A stretch of DNA of 64,000 nucleotides from Calonectria ilicicola. Taxonomy: Eukaryota; Ascomycota; Sordariomycetes; Hypocreales; Nectriaceae. A program made the translations under genes and the position numbers. The stretch is taken from NCBI GenBank assembly GCA_020809705.1, contig CP085832.1:2914001-2978000 (forward strand), given 5' to 3'. Of this stretch, positions 23,764 to 34,745 are shown piece after piece (within the stretch, counting starts at the first letter, position 1; every line of letters starts with the position of its first letter). The notes below the pieces were generated by a model. That model worked only from the letters and a program-made list of their open reading frames with translations. It searched no databases and was not told the DNA's origin.

Positions 23764-26700
23764 ATGCTCTCCGCCTTCACTGCCCGCCCCATCATCGAGC
23801 TACGGCAACGGGACAAGTCCAAGATAGAGACGATCCTCGCATACGGTATGCGCGCTTGCCTCCGGGCCGCCCCTGTATCTTTGCACTTGCGTAGACAGCG
23901 ACATTGACCAGTTTTGGGCCTGCAGGTGATCGTGTCCTCGTCGGCCTCAACAGTGGCGTTTTAAGAGTATACCGTCTGAACGAGCTTCCTCCCCAGCCAC
24001 CAAACGGCCACGCCCCGAATACTACCTCCGAGCCTGCCAACACCAACACTCCCACGAACGGAAATGGCGCCGCTACCACACCAGCCGTAAGGCCGACCGA
24101 CCTATTGCGAGAAGTTGAACGATTCTCAACCCGCGCCATCGAGCAGCTTGCCATCATCAAGGAGGCAAGCACAATTGTCTCGTTGTCCAACTACCACATT
24201 TCGCTGCACGACCTCCAGACATACGAGCACATCGAGACGATAGCACGCACGAAGAACGCGTCTTGCTTCGCCGTCACCTCCAACATTGTGAAGGACCCAG
24301 ACACCGGAATCCCAGAAATCATCAGTCGGTTGGCCGTTGCGGTCAAGAGGAAGCTGCTATTATGGAGCTGGCATGAAAGCGAGCTGTCAGACGATGTAAG
24401 CGAAGTAACGCTGACGGAGTCGATCCGGTCTATTACATGGGCAAACGCAACTCGGCTTGTGTGCGGTATGAATGGTGGTTATGTCATGGTCAATGTTGTT
24501 ACCCACGAGATTGAGGAAATTGTAAACCCAGGATCCAACCCCGCGACAGGTCAAACCAGTCGCTTCGGTGCAATGAGCAGTGCTGGTATGGGATATATGG
24601 GCTTAGGAGGATACATGCCTAAGCCTTTGGCTACGAAGCTCGCTGATGGAGAAATGTTGCTTGCCAAGGACATCAATACCTTATTTATTGACGACACCGG
24701 AAAACCTCTTGAAAGGCGGCAAATTCCCTGGCAATCGGCCCCTGACTCAATAGGATACTCCTATCCCTACATTTTGGCTTTACAACCACCTTCCAAAGGC
24801 GCCCTTGAGGTTCGGAATCCTAGTACTCTGTCACTGCTACAAAACCTGTCGCTCCCTGGTGCAGCTCAACTATATTTCCCTCCTCCCACCGTCAGCTTGG
24901 CGCATGCTGGTAAGGGATTTCATATCTCGAGCGAGCGATGTGTTTGGAAGATGGACGCCACAGATTATGACTCGCAGATCCAGGAACTTGTGGATCATGA
25001 CAAGTTTGACGAAGCCATTAGCATTCTTGGCATGCTGGAAGATGCCCTCTTGAATAACAAGACCGAAACCCTTCGAGAAGTCAAAATGCTCAAAGCTGAA
25101 ATGCTTTTTAAGAAGAAGCGCTACCGACAATCGATGGACCTGTTCAACGAGAAGGATGTTCATGCACCGCCTGAAAGGGTATTGAGGCTATACCCTCCGG
25201 AGATCGCTGGAGAGCTTTCTGCCTGGAACGATCGTGAAGACGAGAATGAGGAGGAAGCGCCTGAGACACCCGAAACTCCAAGCAAAAATGGGGGAAGGGA
25301 AGGTACTGAAACACCAGAGAGTGCTCCAGAGCTTGCTTCCCCGCCACCTATGGGTGGCTTCGCCAAGTTGTTGATGGGAGGTGGCAAAAAGGCTCAGTCC
25401 GATGCTGCATCAATCGCCTCCTCAAGACGAGAAGGGACTGACATCGATGATGCGGCGAGTGTGAGAGAGTCGGGCGAAGATAAGCCGCTCGATGGCAAAG
25501 ACTTGATGAATGCCGTTCTAGAGCTGAACAGCTATCTTGTTGGCACTCGCACTCGACTTCAAGCTGAAATTGATCCAGTAACTGGGAAGCTCAGGCCTAA
25601 GCAGGATCAGAACGGCTCTGAAGAGGAGATTGCAGAAAGGGTTCTGAGGACGAGTCCCAGTGAAGACGAACAGGTGCGTGAAGAAGAGCTGCGAAATACA
25701 TTTCGCCTCGTTGACACGACCTTGTTCCGAGCCTACATGTACTCACGCCCAACATTGGCTGGATCGCTATTCCGCATCCCCAACTTTTGTGATCCCCAAG
25801 TGGTCAATGAGAAACTCCTTGAACATAACAGGTATACTGAGTTGGTTGATTTTTTCAATGGTAAAAAACTACACAAAGAGGCTTTGCAGCTCTTGCAAAG
25901 ATTCGGCTCTGCTGAGGAGCCCGATGACGCTGCACCTGCGCTCCATGGCCCAGAACGCACAATCCAGTACCTCAAGAACCTTCCCCCCTCAGAAATTGAG
26001 CTTGTTCTCGAGCACGCTGAATGGGTTCTTAAGGCTAGCCCAGACAAGGCGCTTGAAATCTTCACTGGTGATACTGAGAATGCAGAATTGCTGCCACGCG
26101 ATAAAGTCATGGCGTTCCTGAGTAAAGTTGACGCGCAACTGGAAGCCAAGTATTTGGAGCACGTCATCAACGAGCTGGAGGATATGAATCCCGATATGCA
26201 CAACCGGCTAGTGGAGCTATATGTGCAGAACCTTTGCGATATTGTAAAGGGCGAGGAGTGGAACAAGCTGATGGAGCGCTTCGTTACGTTCTTGCGGGAA
26301 TCACGGCAAGTGTATAGCCTGAGCAAAGCGTTTGGATTGATTCCTAGAGATGGTAAGATCTCTGTTCCTGTTTGAACCAATGATGAAATGGCCGCTAATA
26401 ACAAAATCCAGACCCAGCATTCTATGAAGCCCAAGCTGTGGTGCTCTTCAACATGGGCCAGCATAAGCAAGCACTTGAGATTTATGTTTTCAAGATGGGC
26501 GACTATGTTAAGGCGGAAGAGTAAGTGGATCACCAGGATATGCATTGAATGTACACTTTAACTGACTGTCACAGCTATTGCAATCGTGTGCACAAAGCCC
26601 AAGACAACCTCCAGGCTGCGAATGTGCAAAGAAAGGAGTCAGAAGACCCAGAAAATGGAACGCCATCAATTTACCACACCTTGCTCTCGCTCTATTTGCA

Positions 26701-27151
26701 GCCATCTCCGCCGAACAAGCCTAATTTGGAACCAGCACTCGACCTTCTCTCTAAGCATGGTTCCCGTCTGCCGGCCACATCGACTTTGGGTCTGATCCCT
26801 AACGATCTCCCTGTCAAATCGCTGGAGTCTTACTTCCGCGGACGTATCCGGTCAGCCAACAGTCTTGTGAACGAGTCACGCATCGCCGCTGGGCTGCGTA
26901 AGGCCGAGGGAATTTCAATTGCTGCTCGGTTGCACTTGGGTGATGACCAACCGGGTGGTCAAGGTGGGCGCAACCGACATGTTACCATCACTGATGAGCG
27001 ACACTGTGTCGTGTGTCACAAGAAGCTAGGTGGTGGCATGCGTATTGGAGGTAGCGTGGTTGCTGTTCTAGCTGACAACACAGTTGTGCACTATGGTTGC
27101 CTGAACAAGGTTGATTCGCAGCGGGCGCCCAGCCGGGGTAAAGGGTTCTAG
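23764..27151 (+). CDS. VPS39: HOPS subunit Vps39/Vam6
   Basis: Vacuolar tethering protein of 1064 aa. Exons: 23764-23845, 23926-26352, 26412-26520 and 26575-27151. The N-terminal CNH beta-propeller begins with FTARPIIEL and IETILAYGDR (residues ~4-35) and extends to about residue 350. Helical clathrin-heavy-chain-like repeats follow, interrupted by an acidic low-complexity insertion rich in E/T/P/S near 25230-25480. At the C-terminus lies the Vps39-type zinc-binding module (CVVCHKK...HYGC, roughly 1012-1050). In known systems Vps39 binds Ypt7/Rab7 and joins the HOPS complex for vacuole fusion and mitochondrion-vacuole contacts. Length and both terminal domains match filamentous-fungal orthologues. 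The alternative, the paralogue Vps3 of CORVET, is less likely because of this N-terminus. Convergent with Gon7. Confidence 0.92.
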
Positions 27152-27417
27152 ATATCCATTCTTTTTTTTCTTTTTGGTATTTCTTCTTTATATGGTATGG
27201 GAGCATTGGCCGCGCCGTCTTTATTGTTTGTTGCGTATATCGAGTTGCAAGGGGTTTTCTTTTGGGGAGCATTTGCATGGATTTGGATCCGGTGGCAGCC
27301 AGCAGTATGATTTAGCAATCAATACCCCGTCCCAAATACAGCCCATATAGGGAAATAAATCATTCGAGGATATCAGATCTGCCTCTCATGCCTTGTAAAA
27401 CTGTCTTGCGCGCTAGT

Positions 27418-27711
27418 TCAGTCTTCATCCTCTTGGACCTCTTCGCCATAATTTTCTTCATCTTTAGCATCATCGACTGTGGCGCCCTTTGAGGAAGCCG
27501 CATCGCGAGCCTTGTCTTGCTCCATTCGTTCCGTGAGCTCTTTGTTGATTCGAGCCTGAGCATCCGTTACTTGAACGCGGAGGCCGTTGAGGAAGGCAGT
27601 CCGTTGGTCGATAGTGAGAGGGTTGGATGCTGGGGCGGGCAGCATCAGAGTCACGTTGAACGGCTCATTGTCTGGGGAGGTGTAGGAGGCGGTGAGAGCG
27701 TTAGCAGGCAT
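27418..27711 (-). CDS. GON7: EKC/KEOPS complex subunit Gon7
   Basis: Intronless 97 aa protein recognised by its family pattern: a short beta-forming N-terminus (LTASYTSPDNEPF), a helical centre ending in ARINKELTERMEQDKARD, and an acidic tail with KDEENYGEE. Gon7 is a partly disordered subunit of KEOPS, which makes the universal t6A37 tRNA modification and also affects telomeres and transcription. It binds Pcc1. The size is normal. Tail-to-tail with Vps39 (266 bp apart). Small acidic proteins can mislead, but the mid-helix and the ENYGEE tail together are distinctive. Confidence 0.8.
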   Translation of the reverse strand: MPANALTASYTSPDNEPFNVTLMLPAPASNPLTIDQRTAFLNGLRVQVTDAQARINKELTERMEQDKARDAASSKGATVDDAKDEENYGEEVQEDED

Positions 27712-28799
27712 GTTGAAGACTTGGTGGCAATGTGCGTGCTGGCAAATCCGTTGTTCGTTTGCGTTGTCAAAGTTGGATCCCGTTGGAGATGGTGGGGGTG
27801 GATTTCTTGTTGGAGGGGGGTTTGGCGGGGTTGGTGCGCCACGTGTGGCTTCCCATAAATGCAGTCTTTTGCCATTCTTAGATACTCATCCCGCCTTCTC
27901 CTTGGACAACGTTGATGCACGAGCATAGCATAAGTGCATCCAATCCGGAACATGAAGGCAGTGCTATTAAATTACGACCACATGTCTTCTTAAATGACTT
28001 TCTATAGTGCGGGAACGGAAATAGTCCAGTCTCCAGTTAAATACGAAGCTCGTCCGAAGTAGAAGCATCCAATTCGCGATTGACATTTTTCTGAAACACG
28101 AATACCGCCCTCAAAGTCAATTCTTGAGCGAGGACGAAACTATTTCAAGATGAAAAGCCATGGAATTAAACATGCTTTCATCCTGTCATTATGCTTGGGT
28201 ACCCCACCATCAGCCGTCCCGTCAGTGGCAAAACTGGCACCGGACCTGGCGAACACGTCACATCGGTCCGCATAAGCAAGCAAGAAACGGAGATTTTCTT
28301 CTTCTCCGCCTTACCTCGCAAAAGAAACTCGATCCCAGATCGGGCCGGGGGCTGCAAAAAACAATAACAACAAACATGTATGCAGTAGATCACATGCCGA
28401 TCAAGAATTTCCTCCACCGGAACCCATGATTGAATCTCACAGACCCGTCACGTGAGAGTAGATAGCACCAGAGCGGTCGTGTAACTAGACATGGTGTATG
28501 CGCCCGCCAGGGAAATACGTTGAACTGGGGCTCAGTCCCATGACAAGGCTTCTCGTCAACTTCGCCATCCCGGAGACACAATTCAACGTCGCTTCTCCAT
28601 CCACACACACAAATACCGATCGTCGAGACTTTCACTAAACTACCGCGGCCGAGATCCAATCATATCTGCTGCATCTGTCGCTCGTCTCAACTGGCGCACT
28701 AGCCTTACTGAACCCCCCCGCCCTCGCCTGAGCGACATGGCGCCCTGGAACTAGCTATGATCGAGATGTAACAGCGGCACACCTTGCGCATCACCGACT
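27712..28799. other. Divergent intergenic region
   Basis: Promoters of Gon7 (left) and of the HbrB gene (right). No RNA gene or coding ORF recognised. The right end is C-rich and the middle is balanced in composition. Confidence 0.55.
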
Positions 28800-31379
28800 A
28801 TGCAGCCCTCACGATCCCAACCACCACGAGGCCCCGGCAGCTTCACCCCCCTCTCCGGCACCTCGTCCCAACAATCGCACTCGTCCACTTCGTCATCGCG
28901 CCCTGCCCTGCGCCGCGTCGAGTCGTCTGGCAGCGAGAACGACGACACGCCAGCGCCGTCCATCACCATCCCCAAGGCCCGACCGACTCAACAAGGGCAG
29001 CCTGGGTCGCCCGCAACACCCATATACGCCCAGTTCACGTCGCATGCCAACTCGAGCAGCGCAAGCCTGCAGCAGCACCACCATTACCCTCGACCTGCTG
29101 GCACCCGCGCCGTCACGCAAGGGTCGCCTGGGGCACCGCTGCTGAAGGGACATTCGCGCAAAACGTCTGCGACCCAAGGCATGTTCGACTCCTCCCTGCC
29201 GTCAACGAGTATGTCGCACCTTTCATCCCACATGGGTCATCACGCCGGCCCTCCCTCTGCAAGCTCCTCAGCAGCCGCCGCTGCTGCTGCTGCCCAGGCC
29301 GCTGCCTCATCTTCCACATCAGGCATGTCCGCGAGCCAGATTGCCGCGCAAGCGGCCGTCATGTCGCATCAAAACAACCAACATAGCAGACAACGGTCGC
29401 AAACGGTCCCGTTCCCCGGTGACCCCAACGAGGGAGTTCGTCGAGGGAGTGGGAGCAAGGGCCCCATCAGTCCACCTATGTTGAGCTTGACGGAAGCTAG
29501 CGCACCACGAGACAGTGGTTTTGGAGGGCCTGGTGGACATTCTGATCGGCTCGGGACCTCTCATTCTTCAGCTGCCACCGCCGCTGCGAACATGGTGTTC
29601 CCACGGTCGGGACACAACTCTCCCCGAGGAGCGCAATCTGTATCCCCGCAGCCGTACTCTCAGCCCCCTCCCCCTCCACCCGCATCAGAAAAGCCTGGCG
29701 CTGGTAAGGCCAAGGTCAAGCTCTTCTCCCGTCCACCAAAGATTGGGACCAAAGGTGATCCAAAGGACAAGCCGCTGCCTAGCCCTGGCAAAATCGGATC
29801 CGCCTTGTCTGCTTTGCAGCGTGGTAACTTCAGCACCAGCAGTCTGGTCGATCCGTCTGTCAATCAATCCATGTATAATCTTAACAACTCCTCATCAGCC
29901 ACAATTCGACCTATAGAGTCATATTCAGAAGAAAAGGAAAAGGACAAAGGGAAAGAGAAGGAAAAGAAGCATCATTTTCTATCACGGCAAAAGCACAAGC
30001 TCAAGGACGAGTATCATCTTCCACTTTCATCAGCCGCCAGCAATTCGCGGCCAACCGACCCGAATGCGCCAAACCCGCTTTACAACTTCAATGTTCCTCC
30101 AAGTCCTGCGCCGAATTCGGCCGGCTTCGCCAAGGCGAAAAAGGACAAGAAGCTTGCGGAGCGATCTGAAGCTCGCCTCGAGAGCGAAGGCAGCTACCAG
30201 AGTGAATGGCCAGGTCCTAGTAGTCTTCCATCATTATCTCAACAGTCGAGCATGTACGACCCCGTAGACCCGGGGAAGCTTGGCCTTCACAATCACATGT
30301 CTCTGGACGACGCCTGGCCGTATCTCAAAGCCAAGCTACTGGTTATTTTCGAGGGCGAAGATCTTCGTCTACCAGTTGAAGACTTCAATCGAGTTGTTCA
30401 GATGCATATCCAATGGTGCATGCACCGTCGATCACCAAATGCTATGCTTGATGATTTAAGAGATCTTCTCAACACAGGATTCTCATCCCTGGATCGAACC
30501 CTTCGCAATACGCCAGAGGACCGCTTCATTCCAACCTTGGTCGAGCTCTGGATGTTTACTTTTACATCTATCTTGCCTTATATGCAGGCCGTCTTTCTGC
30601 CCCTCAACCTCGAGGTTTCGGGCTGTGGTAGTCTCATGAACAGAGAGCAGTCCCGAGACTTTTGGGGAGGCGTATTGACATCGGCGTCACCAGACCAGCC
30701 AGCCAGAGTGACACCAGCTGGGACTGTGTTTGACGTGAGAAGACTGGTTCTGATCGCATACCGGGACATAGTCATACTCCCACGATATGAGACTCTCAAA
30801 ACCATCTTCTCCCGCTTATCCCTCGAGTTCCTGCCCTCGGTCCTTGGCAACTCTGTGCTCTCGTCTCCTCCGCAGGAAGCCGCGCTCTCCACATCTCCCT
30901 CGGAGTCCTTCACCTCCGGTCGCCCCGGAACTGCCATGTCTCTCGACCCATCGGTGGCGTCGTACAACTCGACGAGCACAACACTGCTAGGTGAAGGTTC
31001 GGCAGGCGGCCGCAGCCGCGCCATCAGTAACGTCAGCTTCGGAAGTCACGGGAGCGACGGCGTGCTACGGCCGTTTACGCCATCGGGTCTTCCGCCGCCG
31101 CCGCTCGGCAGCGTCCGTGAACGCGAGCAGCCCGTTGATGACTCGAAGCACGTTACGGACATGGTTGGTCGTATGCTGCAGTGCATGAGCGTGCTCTCCA
31201 GCCTCGGCGGCATCATCGCCGGCGACCGCGATGACGAGGGCAACGACAAGATGGTGGAGTTGTGCAAGATGCTCAAACTTAACTGGCTTGGCCGTGGTAG
31301 GACGGGTCGCAATAGAAGGGGAATTGTTGGTGGGAGAGTGAGGAGGGACGATCTCAGGGACGAGCTTCGTGTTGCTTAA
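28800..31379 (+). CDS. hbrB: HbrB-like TORC2-associated protein (Bit61/PRR5 type)
   Basis: Intronless 859 aa protein. Residues 1-480 are low complexity: Ser/Pro/Gln-rich, with an Ala run near 160-175, a polyproline run near 295 and a Lys/Glu-rich stretch near 380-400. The conserved HbrB domain spans about 500-680, opening with MSLDDAWPYLKAKLL and including VEDFNRVVQMHI and IAYRDIVILPRYE. A Ser-rich segment and a helical C-terminus follow. Homologues are HbrB (hyperbranching) of Aspergillus, yeast Bit61/Bit2 and animal PRR5/Protor, which are accessory subunits of TORC2, a kinase complex at the plasma membrane controlling polarity and lipid homeostasis. The disordered N-terminus holds many potential phosphosites. 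The start is the first ATG of the long frame, with no splice signal needed. Confidence 0.9.
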   Translation: MQPSRSQPPRGPGSFTPLSGTSSQQSHSSTSSSRPALRRVESSGSENDDTPAPSITIPKARPTQQGQPGSPATPIYAQFTSHANSSSASLQQHHHYPRPAGTRAVTQGSPGAPLLKGHSRKTSATQGMFDSSLPSTSMSHLSSHMGHHAGPPSASSSAAAAAAAAQAAASSSTSGMSASQIAAQAAVMSHQNNQHSRQRSQTVPFPGDPNEGVRRGSGSKGPISPPMLSLTEASAPRDSGFGGPGGHSDRLGTSHSSAATAAANMVFPRSGHNSPRGAQSVSPQPYSQPPPPPPASEKPGAGKAKVKLFSRPPKIGTKGDPKDKPLPSPGKIGSALSALQRGNFSTSSLVDPSVNQSMYNLNNSSSATIRPIESYSEEKEKDKGKEKEKKHHFLSRQKHKLKDEYHLPLSSAASNSRPTDPNAPNPLYNFNVPPSPAPNSAGFAKAKKDKKLAERSEARLESEGSYQSEWPGPSSLPSLSQQSSMYDPVDPGKLGLHNHMSLDDAWPYLKAKLLVIFEGEDLRLPVEDFNRVVQMHIQWCMHRRSPNAMLDDLRDLLNTGFSSLDRTLRNTPEDRFIPTLVELWMFTFTSILPYMQAVFLPLNLEVSGCGSLMNREQSRDFWGGVLTSASPDQPARVTPAGTVFDVRRLVLIAYRDIVILPRYETLKTIFSRLSLEFLPSVLGNSVLSSPPQEAALSTSPSESFTSGRPGTAMSLDPSVASYNSTSTTLLGEGSAGGRSRAISNVSFGSHGSDGVLRPFTPSGLPPPPLGSVREREQPVDDSKHVTDMVGRMLQCMSVLSSLGGIIAGDRDDEGNDKMVELCKMLKLNWLGRGRTGRNRRGIVGGRVRRDDLRDELRVA

Positions 31380-34300
31380 GAAATGAGGTGGAATTGTACA
31401 TATGCGCTACTGCACGGAAAGCCCTCTGGGCTTTGTATGACATGAAACATGAATGGGACATGGCGTTTAACTGGCAGCATGAATACTAGACACTAGCTGG
31501 AAAGCATCGAGATATTGACTTGTCATTTGTCACTCTAGCATCAAGGTGTGATTTAAGAAATTTGACATGCTTTGAGGTACCATGTTGCATAAATTACAGG
31601 GATAGCGTCACAATGAGCGGAACGTTACACAAGACACCAGAGGTAGTATTAAAGATTTATATTCAGGAACAGCTATTACTAAAGGTGGACAGTGCATAAT
31701 GCATGCAGTGGACGAAAAAAAATCCTTCAGTCAATGTTAGTCAATGCTCAGAAAAGAGAGAAGAAGACAACAAAAAGCGACGAATTGGTATGTGATAAGA
31801 CATCCAAGGAAGTGCTTAACCCTCATTTATCCCAACTTAGGCTCGTATGGGACTCGAGTGGAAACTGCGAATGCGATGGAAAATTTCATCATCTCACAGA
31901 TGTTGCGCAGAAGCAAAAAAAATTTCTTACTTACAGATTGGAATGTTCACGTGCTTGGGGCACCTGCTGGTCAGACCGTTAATTTGGGCAAATTTGATAG
32001 CAAAAATTTTTCATCTGTAAGCAGCCAATGTTAGCAAAGCTGCAAATGCCAAAAGGCGAATTGTGAAAAATGCGTATTTGAATGTAGTCAGACAAGATAC
32101 TGGCAAGTAACAGGCCGAGGGCCCGAACAGACTGAACTTCTTCATGGTCGAATCGGTTGGGAAAAGAAGACTTGTTTACAAGTGTCATCATGCAAGGGGA
32201 AAAGGTGGTGATGCAGGAGAAAGGGGCAAAAGGAGTCTTACCATCCAAGATGCGTGGCGGGTGGAAAAGTAAACGTATCCCAGCTATACGCGCCAGAACG
32301 CCGCGCTTGCAGTCGGACAACCGCCGCAAGGTGCAGCACACCTCGGCTGCCTCCAAAATCACAAAGCAGGGAATTTCGAAGCTGTGCGTGCAGCTCGGAC
32401 GGTTGCCGTCTCGCTCACGAGTGTGTAAAGGCGGTTGGAAGATGTTGAAAGAGTTGTAGATGAGAAAAACTTTTGCGGCTCACGGCGGAAGAAGATATTC
32501 AGAAACAGTGCCAGCAAATTTTTTCTACGACGCGATGCACTGTGCAACCGTCACGTGTTTTGGCCCACGGATATGGGACTAGCGGCGGACACCAGCTGGC
32601 TAGTGCCGTGCCGCGATAAATGCATGGCAATGTCTCACCCACCAGTCAGGGATGTGTTGGGTTTCCGGTCCCAGCCCCAGGGCGCCGTGTTGCTGGATGC
32701 CGGATTGGGTGTACGAGGAAGACGGCATTTGGAAAAGTGTGGCGCAGGGGATGGGAGAGAATGCGCGAATGGGCAGGCTAGGTGTTGGCTCATCGGCACT
32801 GCTCGCCTTCTTCTTTTTTCCATTTTTTCATTTTTCCTATTTTTATAAGCCGCTTCCGATGGGCGCAAGTGTGCACGTCAACCCGTCAACCCGTCAGGGC
32901 CTTCCTGCGTCGCCCAACTAGGCAATTAAAGACGCGCGTGTCGCGCCAGGTGCTGGCCTGGCCCAAGCCATTGGGCGATTTTGGGATGGAAATTGATCAG
33001 GCCTTAGATAATGAGAACGCGACTGCGCCGCTGCCCCGGGTTGGGATTCATCGCGTTCCGGCGACAGCACCTGAGATTGGATAAGGATGACAGAACCCCG
33101 TTTTAACGATATCGGAAGGTGTCCCGCAGAGTCGCAAAGCCTTGACCCAGCCACCGAATTAAGTGTGACAAAATTAATAGAGCGGAGAAGTGTGGATCCT
33201 GCGCACGAAATATGGCTGGCTTCTTTTCAGCCACCAGCACTTGCAGAAATCGAATCATGTCCGGATAAATGAATATGGTCCACTCTTAAGCGGATCCTCG
33301 GCCCGCTTTGTATCAGACTGGCAGCTGTAGCCAGTAACGGGTTGGCAGCGCTCCCACTCTCGAGCTCTCGTTCGCCCAAGGCTCATGGCTCCGCCCGCGC
33401 ACGCCTGAGGCCCCCCCCGACCCACGAAACCGGACGCAAGCAAGTCAGAGCAAAGGCAGTCCCCTCTGCCTCCCCGACCCGATCCTAAGGATCGATTCTC
33501 TCTGATCCGTCAGTCTGCTGTATCTCATCCCCCTGCCTTGTCGTTCAGGACTCTCGCTTTCGGCCTTGGTTGGGACCAACCGCGAGCAAAGGGCTTTTTG
33601 CTTTGCTTTGCTTTGCGCACTTTGCTTGGCTGGCTCGAGAACAGTCCCGCTTCCCTCCTTTCTCGCTCTTTTGTTAGAACTAGAACCTCAGATCCAGCCC
33701 TGCCTCGCCCGGCATCGCATCCCATCGACTCGACTCGACCCTCTCCTCGGCTCTTTGTTCCCCTTTCCTTTCCTCCCCCGACCCTCTCAACTGAACCCAA
33801 CCAACCTACTTCTGGGTCCGCCCCCATTTTCCTTTTCCTCTCCCCCCCACGGGCGCCTTACCCTTACTCTTTTGCTTGCGCTGTTAGGCCCTCAACTGCC
33901 AACTCATTGCTTGCCCGACGCTGTTGTTCGTTGTTGTCGCTCGCTGTCGCATCAACGGTACAAAAACCCGGCAAGCGCGCGGGAAATTTCCCACAGCGGA
34001 CCCCAGCGCAGCCCAGCACGCCTATCCCGTCTCCTGCGAGCGGATCATCCTTCTGTGACATCGCACGCCTAGCCCCGGCCCACGCCTAGGACCAAGCCTA
34101 CGGACCAGCCTACGCCCACTCCCACACACACGCCTCCGCCATCTCTGGAGGTTTCCCGGCAATCCGTCTCCTGCTCATTCGCATTCTCAATCCATCCACC
34201 ATCTCCATTGTGCTCGAGGCTGTCGTCTTCGCTCGCTCCTCGCAGCCCTCGCTCTGCCGTGCTGGCTGGCTTCGCTCCTGGCGGACCTAGACCCCGTGAC

Positions 34301-34414
34301 GTGCTCCTCACCCCATCGTCACTGAATTCACTGGCGTCCGAGGCCGCTCCTCGCCCCCCCGTCGGCCACCTCTGCGTCCATCGCGAAACACACCACCCTC
34401 ACCTTTCATCGCCG

Positions 34415-34441
34415 ATGCCTCGTCGCCACCACTCCGCTTAG
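34415..34441 (+). promoter_or_regulatory. Candidate upstream ORF 1 of the LIM-binding gene
   Basis: ATG followed by seven codons (MPRRHHSA) and TAG, 305 bp before the main start. It is meaningful only if transcription begins upstream of 34415, which the pyrimidine-rich tract suggests but does not prove. Confidence 0.3.
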
Positions 34442-34667
34442 TCGCCGGCCCTTGGGATAGATTTTTCTCTGCCTCTATACGCTTCTTTGCCTTTCCGCGA
34501 TCGCTCGTCGCTTGATCTTGCCGTTATCGCATTGGCCAGCTCCCCCGACCCCGTCTCGTCTCGTCGCGACACGCGAAAAGGATAGACCACCGCCACGCCC
34601 AACCACCAACACCCGCCATCTTCACACGGGTCGACTCCCACCCTCGCCCATTGCGATTCCTCGACGC

Positions 34668-34682
34668 ATGCGTATGCGATAG
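34668..34682 (+). promoter_or_regulatory. Candidate upstream ORF 2 of the LIM-binding gene
   Basis: Minimal uORF MRMR-stop ending 63 bp before the main ATG, with two AUGs in the same frame. It could lower or condition translation of the main ORF. Confidence 0.35.
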
Positions 34683-34745
34683 CGATAGTCTCGTGACGCG
34701 CTTGTCGATATCCACCTCGTGGATAGTCGACGAAGACATCTAGAG

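Larger units (their letters stand above)
31380..34745. other. Intergenic region including long pyrimidine-rich leader of the LIM-binding gene
   Basis: No convincing gene. 31.4-32.5 kb is AT-leaning (3' end of HbrB). 32.5-33.5 kb is mixed. From about 33520 to 34745 the plus strand is strongly C/T-rich, typical of long 5' leaders of fungal regulators. Two short upstream ORFs lie in it: eight codons at 34415-34441 and four codons at 34668-34682. Overlapping open frames here are a by-product of the pyrimidine bias. Confidence 0.5.

Noticed and set aside
33525..34311. Many long frames on both strands before the LIM-binding gene
   Set aside because: Explained by the strong pyrimidine bias of the leader.
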